Positions 1 through 6,971 of a stretch of DNA of 30,922 nt are shown here, piece by piece. Position numbers and translations under genes: made by a program. The notes beneath the pieces are model-generated. The model was not told where the DNA came from. It made no database searches and saw nothing but the letters and a program-made list of their open reading frames with translations. The DNA comes from JAUWQU01 sp964605095 (GTDB taxonomy: Bacteria > Planctomycetota > Phycisphaerae > SM23-33): NCBI GenBank assembly GCA_964605095.1, contig CAZSBS010000016.1, positions 1 to 30,922 on the forward strand, read 5' to 3'. The stretch's first letter is position 1. Each line of letters starts with the position of its first letter.

Positions 1-124
1 TCCAGCAGAACCGGCGTCTTGTTCACCACGATTTGTGGATGAGATCCCTTCTTCTAATTCTCTGCGTTCTCCGCGACCTCCCGCAGGGACCGTTGGTCTG
101 CGTGAACCTGCCGTTTCTTCTTCT
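1..124. other. 3' flank of the TonB receptor gene, repeat-like, no complete gene
   Basis: On the minus strand the TGA of the receptor gene is followed directly by a GAA-triplet tract and then GCAG/CGCAGAG-type sequence (about positions 50-112 on the plus strand), the same style of spacer seen after the lptC-like and phosphofructokinase genes. At 24-29 the minus strand reads GTGGTG, followed by nine open codons to the window edge. This could be the start of another leftward gene, but so few codons cannot be judged. No clear terminator with a T-run is visible. Confidence 0.3.
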
Positions 125-2449
125 TCAGAATCGCCACTTTGCGCCGAACTTGAAGTTCGTGCCCGGCTCGTTCACGCCGGAGCCGTGTATGCGGTAGTCC
201 TGGTCGGTGACGTTCTCGACGGCAGACCACACGTCGAGCCCCTCGCACACCTTCCAGCCGGCGCGGATATCCAGGACGGTGTATCCCGGCGTTCCACCAG
301 GGGGGATTCGCTGGGTGTCCGCGATGTCGCTGCTGCTGAGGCGGTCGGCGCGGTCGGTGAACGTGCAGGAAGTCTCCGCCCAGAGCCTCTTATTGGGGTG
401 ATCCCACCGCAGGCCGACCTGGGTGGTGGTTGGCATGAGCCGGCTGAGCGGCTCGCGCTTGGTGACCGGGGCGCTTGTCGGGTACGCGTCGGCCTGGCCG
501 TCGACCCACGCCAGGGCTCCGAAGAGCGTCCACTGCGGGCAGAACCGCCACGACGCCCCGGTCTCCACGCCCTGGACGTAACCGTTGCCGGCGTTTCGCT
601 TGGTGACCTCGTTTAGCCCGTCGACGATTGCTCCGGTCGGGGCGCGGACGATCATGTCTCGGATGTCGGTGTAGAAGTAGCCCGCCTGGGCGGCGAAGTC
701 GTCGTACTTCGCCTTCACGCCGGCTTCGTACGAGATGAACTTTTCGGGGTCGAGGCCCGGCGCGGGCGTCTCGAGTTCGTTGCTCCTGGCGGTGTCGAAG
801 CGACTCAGGTCCGAGAGGTTCGGCGCCCTGAAGCCCTGCGACACGCCGCCGTAGACGTTCCAGTGCTCCTTGGGGTCGACGAACCATGCCAGGCGGGCGC
901 TGCCGACCAGGCTGTTCCATTCGTCGGCAATGGAAATTCGATCGCCGGTGTCCGGGTCCTGGACCTTGCCGGCCTCGGCGCGTGCGAAGGTGTACCGCTC
1001 GCCGAGGGTCAGGTCTACCCGCTCGCACAGCGGGATAACGTCCTGGACGTAGACGCCCAACAGGTCGTACGAGGCGTCATCGCCGACGGGGCCTTGGATG
1101 CCGATGCTGCGCAGCGAGCCGTCGGCGTTCAGCGAGCGAGACCACGAGTTGACCTCGTCGTGGTACCACTCAGCCCCGTACGTCCACTTGCCGATCTTGC
1201 TGGGCGTCACGAACTGCATGCCCAGGCCGTAGGTTTCGACGTCCGTGCCATCGCGATCCTGGCGTCCGTTGCTTCGCGTCCGCCACTGCTCCTCGCTGAG
1301 CGTCTGGAACGACGCGGTCAGTTCAATCGAGTCGAAACATTCGCTGACTCGATCCTTGCGGTAGCGGATATACGACAGCGACCGGCCCTCGTCGATGATC
1401 CGGCCTTGCTCGTCGCCGACCGTCGTGCCGTACCAGTTTACGCCGTAGATCGTCTTGTGCGTCCGCCAGGCGTTGTCCTCGTAGAGCTGGTAATGGGCGA
1501 AGGTCCAGGTGGTCGTCGGGTCCGGGTGGTACTCGATCTTCACGTCGCCGCTGCACACGCCGTAGCCGGTCTTCTTCTGGATGCCGACGCCTTGGCCGCC
1601 GTCAACGTCACCGAAGTCCTTCCACGTCCCGCCCGCCATGATGCCCAGCCACGGGCCATAGGTGGCGACCGCCTCGCCTCGCCCGACGTAGCTGCGCTGG
1701 GCCGAGGCTACCTGAGCGTAGACTTGGCGATAGCCTTGCAGACCGTCGCCGTAGCCGTCCGGGCGGCGGAGCAGGGCGTTGACCGTTCCGCCCACGGCGT
1801 CGCTGCCGTAGAGCACCGACGAGGGACCCTTGACGACCTCCAGGCGATCTATGGTGTACGGGTCGATGAGGTTCCAGTACTGGTTAGGCCCGTCGCGGAA
1901 GGTCGAGTTGTTCAGGCGGATGCCGTCGACCAGCATCAGCGTCCTGTAGCCGGTAAAGCCGCGGATGTACGGCGAGCTCTGGGCGTTCGATGTCTTCTGG
2001 ATCATCACGCCCGGCACGTCGCGAAGGGCGTCGGTGGTGGTGCGGTACAAGTGATTGTTGGCAAAGCCCTGCACGTTGACCGTGTTGACGGCGTACGGGG
2101 CCGCGAAGGAACGGATCTCGCTTCGCGTTGCAGTCACGAGCACCTCATCCAGCCAGGTCCGAGGGGCCTGGCCGCTGGCGGCAGGCTTGTTCGGCTCGGC
2201 CGCTGGAGCGGTTGCCGGCGCTGCGGCGCCAACGGTCACGGGCGGCGCAGGCAAAGTCCCGGCCGGCTGAGTTGTAGCCGGGCCGGCCGGCCTTGGGCCC
2301 CCGAGGGGGGCGTTCGCAGCCTGGGCCATGCTTGCCATCATGCCAACCGCCGCCGCGCAGAAGAACGCCGCGGCCATCAGCCACGGGAAATTACTTCCGC
2401 GCATGTGTACCAATCCGTCTCTTCCCACGGCCGACTGCCATGGCGCCAT
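125..2449 (-). CDS. TonB-dependent outer-membrane receptor
   Basis: Outer-membrane beta-barrel transporter that would import a scarce ligand (iron chelate, haem, cobalamin or similar) using TonB energy. The 774-aa product starts with a signal peptide (hydrophobic stretch about residues 23-44 ending near MAQA). A Pro/Ala/Thr linker with a TTQPA motif follows, then a TonB-box-like segment (DEVLVTATRS, about 100-110) and a plug domain (about 110-230) with IRGF, LMLVDGIRLN and the EVVKGPSSVLYGSDAVGGTVN block. The rest is the barrel, which ends in a C-terminal Phe (KWRF) as outer-membrane proteins do. Start choice: AGAGGA lies 8 nt before the ATG at 2449. An internal ATG at 2404 would give a more ordinary signal peptide but has a poorer ribosome site. 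No transporter partner genes are in view, so the ligand is unknown. The family call is secure. Confidence 0.95.
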   Translation of the reverse strand: MAPWQSAVGRDGLVHMRGSNFPWLMAAAFFCAAAVGMMASMAQAANAPLGGPRPAGPATTQPAGTLPAPPVTVGAAAPATAPAAEPNKPAASGQAPRTWLDEVLVTATRSEIRSFAAPYAVNTVNVQGFANNHLYRTTTDALRDVPGVMIQKTSNAQSSPYIRGFTGYRTLMLVDGIRLNNSTFRDGPNQYWNLIDPYTIDRLEVVKGPSSVLYGSDAVGGTVNALLRRPDGYGDGLQGYRQVYAQVASAQRSYVGRGEAVATYGPWLGIMAGGTWKDFGDVDGGQGVGIQKKTGYGVCSGDVKIEYHPDPTTTWTFAHYQLYEDNAWRTHKTIYGVNWYGTTVGDEQGRIIDEGRSLSYIRYRKDRVSECFDSIELTASFQTLSEEQWRTRSNGRQDRDGTDVETYGLGMQFVTPSKIGKWTYGAEWYHDEVNSWSRSLNADGSLRSIGIQGPVGDDASYDLLGVYVQDVIPLCERVDLTLGERYTFARAEAGKVQDPDTGDRISIADEWNSLVGSARLAWFVDPKEHWNVYGGVSQGFRAPNLSDLSRFDTARSNELETPAPGLDPEKFISYEAGVKAKYDDFAAQAGYFYTDIRDMIVRAPTGAIVDGLNEVTKRNAGNGYVQGVETGASWRFCPQWTLFGALAWVDGQADAYPTSAPVTKREPLSRLMPTTTQVGLRWDHPNKRLWAETSCTFTDRADRLSSSDIADTQRIPPGGTPGYTVLDIRAGWKVCEGLDVWSAVENVTDQDYRIHGSGVNEPGTNFKFGAKWRF

Positions 2450-2533
2450 TCGTCATGTCCTCTTTTTGGAATCCTCAATTCTCCAGTCGGCGGAGGTGAT
2501 GAAATCCTTCCCACGCCCGCTCTGGCTGCGATA

Positions 2534-2563
2534 ATTATGGGGGCAGCGCAATGGTTGTGTCAA
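2534..2563 (-). promoter_or_regulatory. Sigma-70-type promoter of the TonB receptor gene
   Basis: On the minus strand TTGACA (2558-2563, perfect -35) is followed after 18 bp by CATAAT (2534-2539, 5 of 6 to the -10 consensus). Transcription would start near 2527, leaving a leader of about 78 nt before the ATG at 2449. An AT-rich palindrome ATAATTAT (2531-2538) overlaps the -10. That is where a Fur-like repressor could bind, but it is too short to be called a Fur box. Confidence 0.6.
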
Positions 2564-2650
2564 TAGCGCGCACTCGCTGTGTGATAGCTTCAGGTGCATT
2601 TTTTGCGGGGCTTCCGGCATGTCCAACCTTTAGCACTGGGCCAATGGTTC

Positions 2651-2689
2651 GCACACGAATTGTGCATGCATGGACACATCATGTGCATG
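2651..2689. promoter_or_regulatory. Cluster of TGTGCATG direct repeats and a GCACA/TGTGC dyad
   Basis: TGTGCATG occurs at 2661-2668 and again at 2682-2689, exactly 21 bp (two helical turns) apart. Next to them GCACA (2651-2655) and TGTGC (2661-2665) form a dyad with a 5-bp gap. The cluster lies about 90-125 bp upstream of the -35 of the TonB receptor promoter, where an activator could bind. The regulator is unknown and the role is inferred from spacing only. Confidence 0.35.
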
Positions 2690-2877
2690 GCCGGGACTGA
2701 CCCGCACGGTATCGGCGGGCGGCAATATGGCGAACATGAGGGCTTTGGGATATTTCTGGGGAACAAATAGCTCAAGTCGCCCCCGATCCGCGCGCCGATA
2801 AAGGTGTAAGAGATGACGGCGCGTCGGTGTGCGGCGCAGGGACGTTGGATTCGACGATATCGCAGGTGGACCATAAC

Positions 2878-3051
2878 ATGCTATTCCACGAGTTTGACAG
2901 CGTTGCCGGCCTGGTCGGCCAGCCGAGCGAAGAAGCAATCGAGCGGGACCGTCAGAGTCAACTGGCCTACGTGCAGGCCCTCATCCAGAAACTGACGGAA
3001 AACCAGCAGATACTTCGCGTTGCGGCAACTCAGAAGGTCGTTGCGGCCTGA
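2878..3051 (+). CDS. Small hypothetical protein, 57 aa
   Basis: A short ORF not recognised as any family. Support for it being real: AGGTGGA (2864-2870) sits 7 nt before the ATG; third codon positions are mostly G or C, as in neighbouring genes; and the product is a plausible soluble, mainly helical, charged and Gln-rich peptide (about residues 18-50 rich in E, R, Q and L). It has no signal peptide or membrane segment. It is divergent from the TonB receptor gene and convergent with rpmH, whose terminator lies just beyond its stop. An upstream in-frame ATG at 2827 lacks comparable support. It could still be a chance ORF. Confidence 0.45.
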   Translation: MLFHEFDSVAGLVGQPSEEAIERDRQSQLAYVQALIQKLTENQQILRVAATQKVVAA

Positions 3052-3064
3052 CGGCGGCCGGCGC

Positions 3065-3105
3065 AACAAAAAGGGCGGGCGTGCCTCGTGTGGACACGCC
3101 TGCCC
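3065..3105 (-). terminator. Rho-independent terminator of rpmH
   Basis: Read on the minus strand, GGGCAGGCGTG (3095-3105) pairs with CACGCCCGCCC (3073-3083), an 11-bp stem with one mismatch and an 11-nt loop. The run TTTTTGTTG follows immediately (from 3072 downward). It begins 55 nt after the rpmH stop codon, and no gene lies between. On the plus strand no T-run follows, so it acts mainly leftward. Confidence 0.8.
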
Positions 3106-3160
3106 GGTAATGTTCGGCCAGGGCGGCTTAATTGCCAACGTCTTTAGCCAAAAGATGCTG

Positions 3161-3295
3161 CTATACTACTTGGACTCGCCGGCCTACTCGGCGCTTGTTG
3201 TTGATGGTCTTTCGGCCATTGGCGGTGCGCATCCGTGCGCGGAAGCCGATCTTGCGTGCCCTCTTTACCTTCGAAATCCTGTGTGGGTAATGCAT
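3161..3295 (-). CDS. rpmH: 50S ribosomal protein L34
   Basis: A 44-aa, very basic protein of the large ribosomal subunit. The core reads KRARKIGFRARMRTANGRK followed by RRVGRR, matching the family signature (K-R-x-R-x-x-G-F-R-A-R-M-x-T-x-x-G-R-K, then R-R-x-x-G-R). The N-terminus MHYPHRISK differs from the usual KRTYQPS form. AAGAGAG lies about 6 nt before the ATG at 3295. The gene has its own promoter (3350-3378) and terminator (3065-3105), so it forms a complete single-gene unit. In most bacteria rnpA follows rpmH. Here the leftward transcript terminates at once and nothing RnpA-like is visible. The gene is short enough to be missed by length-filtered gene callers. Confidence 0.92.
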   Translation of the reverse strand: MHYPHRISKVKRARKIGFRARMRTANGRKTINNKRRVGRRVQVV

Positions 3296-3651
3296 GATGC
3301 TCTCTTGCAGTATCTGTTACGGATATCTTGATTTCTAAACAGTCGAGGCATAGTACCTGTTCGCTTGCCGCTTGACAAGCGTTTTTTGCCGCAATGTTTG
3401 CGGCGACTTTTCTTGCAGCAGCCTTGCCGCAACCACCTGCCGCCTACTACCTTCTTTTCAGAGCCGGATGCCGCGGCCTTCCTGGCCGGTTGCCATGGGG
3501 GCCGGCATGCCCGCGGAGTTTCCCGCCCTGGGCGGAATTCGCTTGTAGGGCGGCGTCGCGGACGCGAGGCTCTGGGGGTTATAGTTTCCGGTGAATTGTT
3601 TTTGCATAATCGGCGTTCCGCCCACCGTGGCGAGGCGTGAGGATTGGTTTC
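3296..3651. other. Divergent intergenic region between rpmH and the MFS gene
   Basis: This 356-base spacer contains the rpmH promoter on the minus strand and several dyads. GCTTG/CAAGC (3370-3380) is followed by a T-run on the plus strand. A hairpin GCCGCA-ATGTT-TGCGGC lies at 3388-3404, followed by GACTTTTC. A CCGCCC/GGGCGG dyad lies near 3524-3536. For the MFS gene, CATAAT near 3605-3610 could be a -10, but no good -35 precedes it. Open frames here (up to 133 codons) have no recognisable content. Confidence 0.45.
3350..3378 (-). promoter_or_regulatory. Promoter of rpmH
   Basis: On the minus strand TTGTCA (3373-3378, 5 of 6 to consensus) and TACTAT (3350-3355, 4 of 6) are separated by exactly 17 bp. 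The start would fall near 3343, giving a leader of about 48 nt before the rpmH ATG. The -35 overlaps a GCTTG/CAAGC dyad. Confidence 0.6.
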
Positions 3652-5385
3652 ATGCGGCTGCGTCATGCGTCTTGGGAAATCCTGCCGGCCCTGAGCGTCC
3701 GAAAGGCCGAACTCCGCCGGTCCCTTCGGCTGGTCACGGGCGCCTGGGCGCTGGGCATCATCTGGATGACCTGCACCGGTGGCAGTTGGATGAACTCATT
3801 TCAACTGATGCTGGGCTTCAACAACAATCACTTCGCCCTGATGACCGCGTTGCCGTCTCTTGCGACGCTGGGGAATCTGGCGGCGGTGGTCATCATCGAG
3901 CGGACGGGCCTTCGCAAGTACGTGTTCATCATAAGCAAGTCCATATCCCGGCTGCTTTGGCTGGTGGTGGCGGTGATCCTGGTGACGCTTGGCGGGACGC
4001 GAGCGGGGATCTGGCTGGTGCTGCTGACGATCCTCGTGGCGTCGATACTGGACGCCATTGGCACGCCGGCGTGGATGACCTGGATGGGCGACCTGATCCC
4101 GCGGCGCATTCGCGGGCGGTTCCTGGCCCGGCGCCAGCAGATAACCCGCCTGATCCTGGTGCCCGTCGCCATAGGCCTGTCGATCCTCATGGACCGCATG
4201 ACCGACGGGTCCAAGCCGGTCACCCCGCAGGCCCAGCCCCAGTTGCTCTGGACACTTGCGGCGGTATTCGTGGCGGCGGCGTTCTTCGGCGTGGCTGACA
4301 TACTCACGTTCCTGCGAATCCGGGAGGTCAGGCCGACGGTGCCCGACAAGCCTCCGCCCCCTTCGGTGATCATAACCATCGCCCGGCCTGCCCGCGGCGG
4401 CGCCGCCTCAGCCCTGGCCTACGCCGTTCGTTACGCCGCGTCCGTGGTCGGGCAACTGCTGCGGGACCCGCTGAAGGACCACGCCTTCCGCCGCTACGTG
4501 CTCTACGGCGCGACGATCACGTTCGCCATGACCATGGGCGGGTCGTTCTACGTCCGCAACATGAGGGAGGACCTGGGCCTCAGCCACATGTCGATCAACG
4601 CGATCTACATGATCCTCGGGCCGCTGATGGCGATCATGTCGGTCAAGCCCTGGGGCAAGCTCATGGACCGCTGGGGCCGGCGGCCCATGCTCATGGTTGC
4701 CACGAGTGTGGCGGCTTTCGGGGCCGTGCCGTACTGCTTCGCCTCCCGCTTCACGCCGAATCCGCCGTACGTTGCCCAAGCCGTAAACGCCTCGGCCGGG
4801 TGGCTGGGGCATCTGGGCGCGGCAATCGCGGCCTGGCTTGGCTGGAGCGTTGACTGGGGCAACTGGCAGATGCTGGGGCCCGGCGCGCCGGTGGGGGCGT
4901 GGCTGATATGCTCGACGACCATATTCTTCGGCTTCGTCGGCTGGTCGGGGGTCATGCTCGGCCAGCAGGGCATCATCCTGGGCTTTGCCGACGGCGGCGG
5001 GCGGAACAAGTACGTGGCGGCCCACGCGGTTTTTTGCGGCGCCGGCGGCGTGATCGGCGCGGTATGTGGCGGGCTGCTGGCACAGGGCCTGGCCGATGCG
5101 CCCTGGTACCATCCTCTGCATGTGGGGTTCTTCGAGTGGAACAACTGGCACGCGACGTTCGCCGTCTCGACTCTCGCGAGGTTCACGGCCCTGCTGCTGC
5201 TTATCGGCATGCCGGACCCAGGCGCCAGGCGGGCCAGGGACATGGTTCGCACCGTCGGCTCGGAGATGCTGCACCTGCTGACCGGCGGGTTGTTGATCGA
5301 ATGGCTCGGTTTTGGCCGAGGCCGGGCCAGGATAAGGCGAAAGGCGGAACCGGGAACCCGGAACAACGGAACCAGGAATCGGTAG
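3652..5385 (+). CDS. Major facilitator superfamily transporter
   Basis: Polytopic inner-membrane permease of 577 aa. About a dozen hydrophobic segments are visible, for example LVVAVILVTLGG and GIWLVLLTILVASILDAIG. The cytoplasmic-loop motif GDLIPRRIRGRFLARR (about 145-160) resembles the Arg-rich loop of the MFS class common in planctomycetes, and KPWGKLMDRWGRRPML (near residue 340) is the repeat of the MFS G-x-L-x-D-R-x-G-R-R signature. Start: GAGGA at 3639-3643 lies 8 nt before the ATG at 3652. A GTG at 3637 is in frame but overlaps that ribosome site. Substrate unknown. Oddity: the last residues (about EPGTRNNGTRNR) are encoded by the same GGAACCN heptamer repeat that continues past the stop codon, so the native C-terminus seems to have been replaced by repeat DNA. 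Confidence 0.88.
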   Translation: MRLRHASWEILPALSVRKAELRRSLRLVTGAWALGIIWMTCTGGSWMNSFQLMLGFNNNHFALMTALPSLATLGNLAAVVIIERTGLRKYVFIISKSISRLLWLVVAVILVTLGGTRAGIWLVLLTILVASILDAIGTPAWMTWMGDLIPRRIRGRFLARRQQITRLILVPVAIGLSILMDRMTDGSKPVTPQAQPQLLWTLAAVFVAAAFFGVADILTFLRIREVRPTVPDKPPPPSVIITIARPARGGAASALAYAVRYAASVVGQLLRDPLKDHAFRRYVLYGATITFAMTMGGSFYVRNMREDLGLSHMSINAIYMILGPLMAIMSVKPWGKLMDRWGRRPMLMVATSVAAFGAVPYCFASRFTPNPPYVAQAVNASAGWLGHLGAAIAAWLGWSVDWGNWQMLGPGAPVGAWLICSTTIFFGFVGWSGVMLGQQGIILGFADGGGRNKYVAAHAVFCGAGGVIGAVCGGLLAQGLADAPWYHPLHVGFFEWNNWHATFAVSTLARFTALLLLIGMPDPGARRARDMVRTVGSEMLHLLTGGLLIEWLGFGRGRARIRRKAEPGTRNNGTRNR

Positions 5386-5446
5386 TCGGGAAAAGCAATA
5401 CGGCGGAACCTGGAACCTGGAACCCGGAACCGGAGACCGGGGATTG
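5346..5446. repeat. GGAACCN heptamer repeat array
   Basis: Units of the form GGAACCG, GGAACCC, GGAACCA and GGAATCG run through the end of the MFS coding region (5346-5381, with one 8-nt unit). After a short break they run again as six in-phase 7-mers at 5405-5446 (GGAACCT twice, GGAACCC, GGAACCG, GAGACCG, GGGATTG). The stop codon of the MFS gene lies inside the array. The period is 7 nt throughout, so it is not codon-driven. Confidence 0.8.
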
Positions 5447-5483
5447 GAAAGCATCCTTGGCCCGAGGCCTGTTCGCTTCAGCG

Positions 5484-5557
5484 AGCAGGTAGCAGGCAGC
5501 ACAAGTCCATAGGTCTTATAGGACCTATAAGCCCCATGCCTCTGCAGCCTGAAGCCT
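5484..5557. repeat. Mixed short repeats: AGCAGGY heptamers, CTTATAGG palindrome, RCAGCCT-type heptamers
   Basis: AGCAGGT, AGCAGGC and AGCACAA are consecutive 7-mers at 5484-5504. A 17-bp palindrome with perfect 8-bp arms, CTTATAGG/CCTATAAG around one base, lies at 5515-5531, within a CATAGGTCT-like 9-nt pattern. GCAGCCT and GAAGCCT are consecutive 7-mers at 5544-5557. Three different low-complexity classes thus lie side by side between the MFS and CYTH genes. Confidence 0.6.
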
Positions 5558-5592
5558 GCTGTTGTTTACTCGCCACGCTCTTGCCGGTGGCG

Positions 5593-5598
5593 TATAAT
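5593..5598 (+). promoter_or_regulatory. -10 element of the CYTH gene, likely leaderless transcript
   Basis: A perfect TATAAT lies only 7 nt before the ATG at 5606, so transcription would start at or within a base or two of the start codon. No Shine-Dalgarno sequence is present between them. No good -35 is found at 16-18 bp (the hexamer at 17 bp is TCGCCA). Confidence 0.45.
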
Positions 5599-5605
5599 CC
5601 TGGCC

Positions 5606-6166
5606 ATGAGCGACTCAGAAGGCCTTGCCAACCACGAGATCGAGGTCAAGTTCGCCGTTACGGGCCACCAGGCGATATCGGATGCGCTTCGTCGCGAGGA
5701 CGGCATATATATGGGCTCGTTCGAGCAGGTGGACCAGTTCTACGACACGCCGCGAGGCCGGCTTCGCGATGGTGGCTGCGGGTTGCGGATTCGCCTGTCG
5801 CGCCGCCTCGACGGGGCCGGCGGGGAGATCGACACCCGCCCGCAGGTGACGTTCAAGGGCCCGCGCCTGGCTGACGTGCGGGCGAAGATCCGCCCGGAAT
5901 ACCAGACCTACTTGGACGCCCCCGAGGCCTTGGAGAAGGTCTTCGAGGCCTGCGGGCTTGTGGGGACCGTCGTCGTCCGCAAGCGCCGCACCAGCTACCG
6001 GCTGGGCGGGTGCATGGTGGAACTCGACGAACTGGCGAACATCGGCTGCTTCGTGGAAGTCGAAGGCCCCGACGAGCCGACGGTGTTTGAGGTCGCCCGG
6101 CGGCTTGGCCTGGCCAGCGAGCCGGTAAGCGAATCATACCTGGCGATGGTGCTGAGGCGCGGCTAG
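5606..6166 (+). CDS. CYTH-domain protein (class IV adenylate cyclase / triphosphate-binding tunnel family)
   Basis: A 186-aa protein of the CYTH superfamily, whose members bind triphosphates with divalent metal inside an eight-strand beta tunnel (CyaB adenylate cyclases, thiamine triphosphatases). The diagnostic E-x-E-x-K is present as EIEVK (residues 11-15). It is followed by FYDTP (about 47-51), GLRIRLSRR (about 60-68), VTFKGPR (about 84-90), VVVRKRRTSYRL, VELDELANIGCFVEVEG and a C-terminal SYLAMVL. These are the usual alternating basic and acidic tunnel residues. Which reaction it performs cannot be told from sequence alone. The ATG is preceded by TATAAT rather than a ribosome site. The stop codon overlaps that of the M50 gene on the other strand in a CTAG tetramer. 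Confidence 0.88.
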   Translation: MSDSEGLANHEIEVKFAVTGHQAISDALRREDGIYMGSFEQVDQFYDTPRGRLRDGGCGLRIRLSRRLDGAGGEIDTRPQVTFKGPRLADVRAKIRPEYQTYLDAPEALEKVFEACGLVGTVVVRKRRTSYRLGGCMVELDELANIGCFVEVEGPDEPTVFEVARRLGLASEPVSESYLAMVLRRG

Positions 6167-6840
6167 CCCAAGCCTGTAATGGTCATGATTGCATCGCGGG
6201 CGTAGTAGAAGATCAAATCCAGCGGATCGGGAAAGTTGGGGTTGTGCGTGACGTTGGCCAGCAGACTCGGCCCTACCAGCAGCGCTATCACAAGTATCCG
6301 TCCGTATCGCATTTGCCACATCATGAAGCTCTGCTGGTGCTCCACGGGCAGCAACTCGCGAAGGATGTGATGCCCGTCCAGGGGGTACAACGGGATGAGG
6401 TTGAAGGCGCAGAGCACAATGTTGATCAGCCCCAGGGTAAAGAGGCCCCTGGCGATTGGATTGTAGACGGAATCCCCGATAACCCCGTAATTGCCAAGGG
6501 CTTCCCAGCCGCGAAGCAGCAGGAGGCTGACGACGGCCACCAGAAGGTTGCTGGCCGGCCCGGCGATGCTGACGGCGATGTCGCCGAGGCGCTGGGGATG
6601 GAGGTTGAAGGGGTTCACCGGCACGGGTTTGGCCCAGCCGAAGCCGATGAAGATCAGCGCCAGCGTTCCGATAGGGTCCAGGTGGGCCAGGGGGTTGAGG
6701 GTCATCCTGCCCATGTTCTTGGCAGTGGGGTCGCCGAAGTCCCAGGCCGTGCGGGCATGAGCATACTCATGTATGACAATGCTGAATATCAGCAGGGGCA
6801 GCAGGAACAGTATTTCCACAAGCGATTGGCTGAATATCAT
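6163..6840 (-). CDS. Site-2 protease family (M50) membrane metalloprotease
   Basis: Integral-membrane zinc protease homologue, 225 aa. The catalytic HExxH is HEYAH at residues 24-28 within the first hydrophobic segment. The third metal ligand region reads NLIPLYPLDGHHIL (about 147-160, Asp155), the N-x-x-P-x-x-P-L-D-G motif of S2P-type enzymes. The LDPIG and AGPASNLL blocks are also typical. This is the short form without PDZ or CBS domains, often of unknown substrate. AGAGAAG precedes the ATG by about 7 nt. It is divergent from kdsD and tail-to-tail with the CYTH gene, with stop codons overlapping in CTAG. Confidence 0.92.
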   Translation of the reverse strand: MIFSQSLVEILFLLPLLIFSIVIHEYAHARTAWDFGDPTAKNMGRMTLNPLAHLDPIGTLALIFIGFGWAKPVPVNPFNLHPQRLGDIAVSIAGPASNLLVAVVSLLLLRGWEALGNYGVIGDSVYNPIARGLFTLGLINIVLCAFNLIPLYPLDGHHILRELLPVEHQQSFMMWQMRYGRILVIALLVGPSLLANVTHNPNFPDPLDLIFYYARDAIMTITGLG

Positions 6841-6871
6841 AAACGTGCTTCTCTCGATACTCCCCTTTTAC

Positions 6872-6900
6872 TTGACCGCTCCTTGCCAAACAAGCATAAT
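6872..6900 (+). promoter_or_regulatory. Promoter of the kdsD-kdsC-lptC operon
   Basis: TTGACC (6872-6877) and CATAAT (6895-6900), each 5 of 6 to consensus, are separated by exactly 17 bp. The start would be near 6907, with a GC-rich leader of about 65 nt that contains a GGCC-GGAGC-GGCC dyad before the kdsD ATG at 6972. Confidence 0.65.
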
Positions 6901-6971
6901 GCGCGGTTGGGTTCGTTGGCCGGAGCGGCCGGGCTGGCGCCCCTAGGCTGCGGGAGAGTAATAGCGCGAGT

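Larger units (their letters stand above)
2450..2877. other. Intergenic region upstream of the TonB receptor gene
   Basis: This 428-base spacer holds the receptor promoter (2534-2563) and a cluster of GTGCA/TGCAC motifs (2651-2689). Minus-strand open frames of 94 and about 100 codons cross it, but they show no recognisable domain and no codon bias like the neighbours, so they are not called. No cobalamin-riboswitch-like conserved box was recognised on either strand. Confidence 0.5.

Noticed and set aside
1..29. GTGGTG on the minus strand as the start of another gene
   Set aside because: Only nine codons remain before the window edge, too few to support a call.
2531..2539. AT-rich palindrome over the TonB receptor -10 as a Fur box
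   Set aside because: Only about 8 bp match. A full 19-bp Fur site is not present.
863..2566. A 567-codon plus-strand frame opposite the TonB receptor
   Set aside because: It is a high-GC antisense shadow: its product has no domain, and the receptor on the other strand is unmistakable.
2590..2874. Minus-strand 94-codon frame with a Met/Cys/His-rich stretch (MHMMCPCMH), suggesting a metal-binding leader peptide
   Set aside because: The stretch is explained by the TGTGCATG DNA repeats, codon use is unlike the neighbours, and it has no ribosome site or recognisable family.
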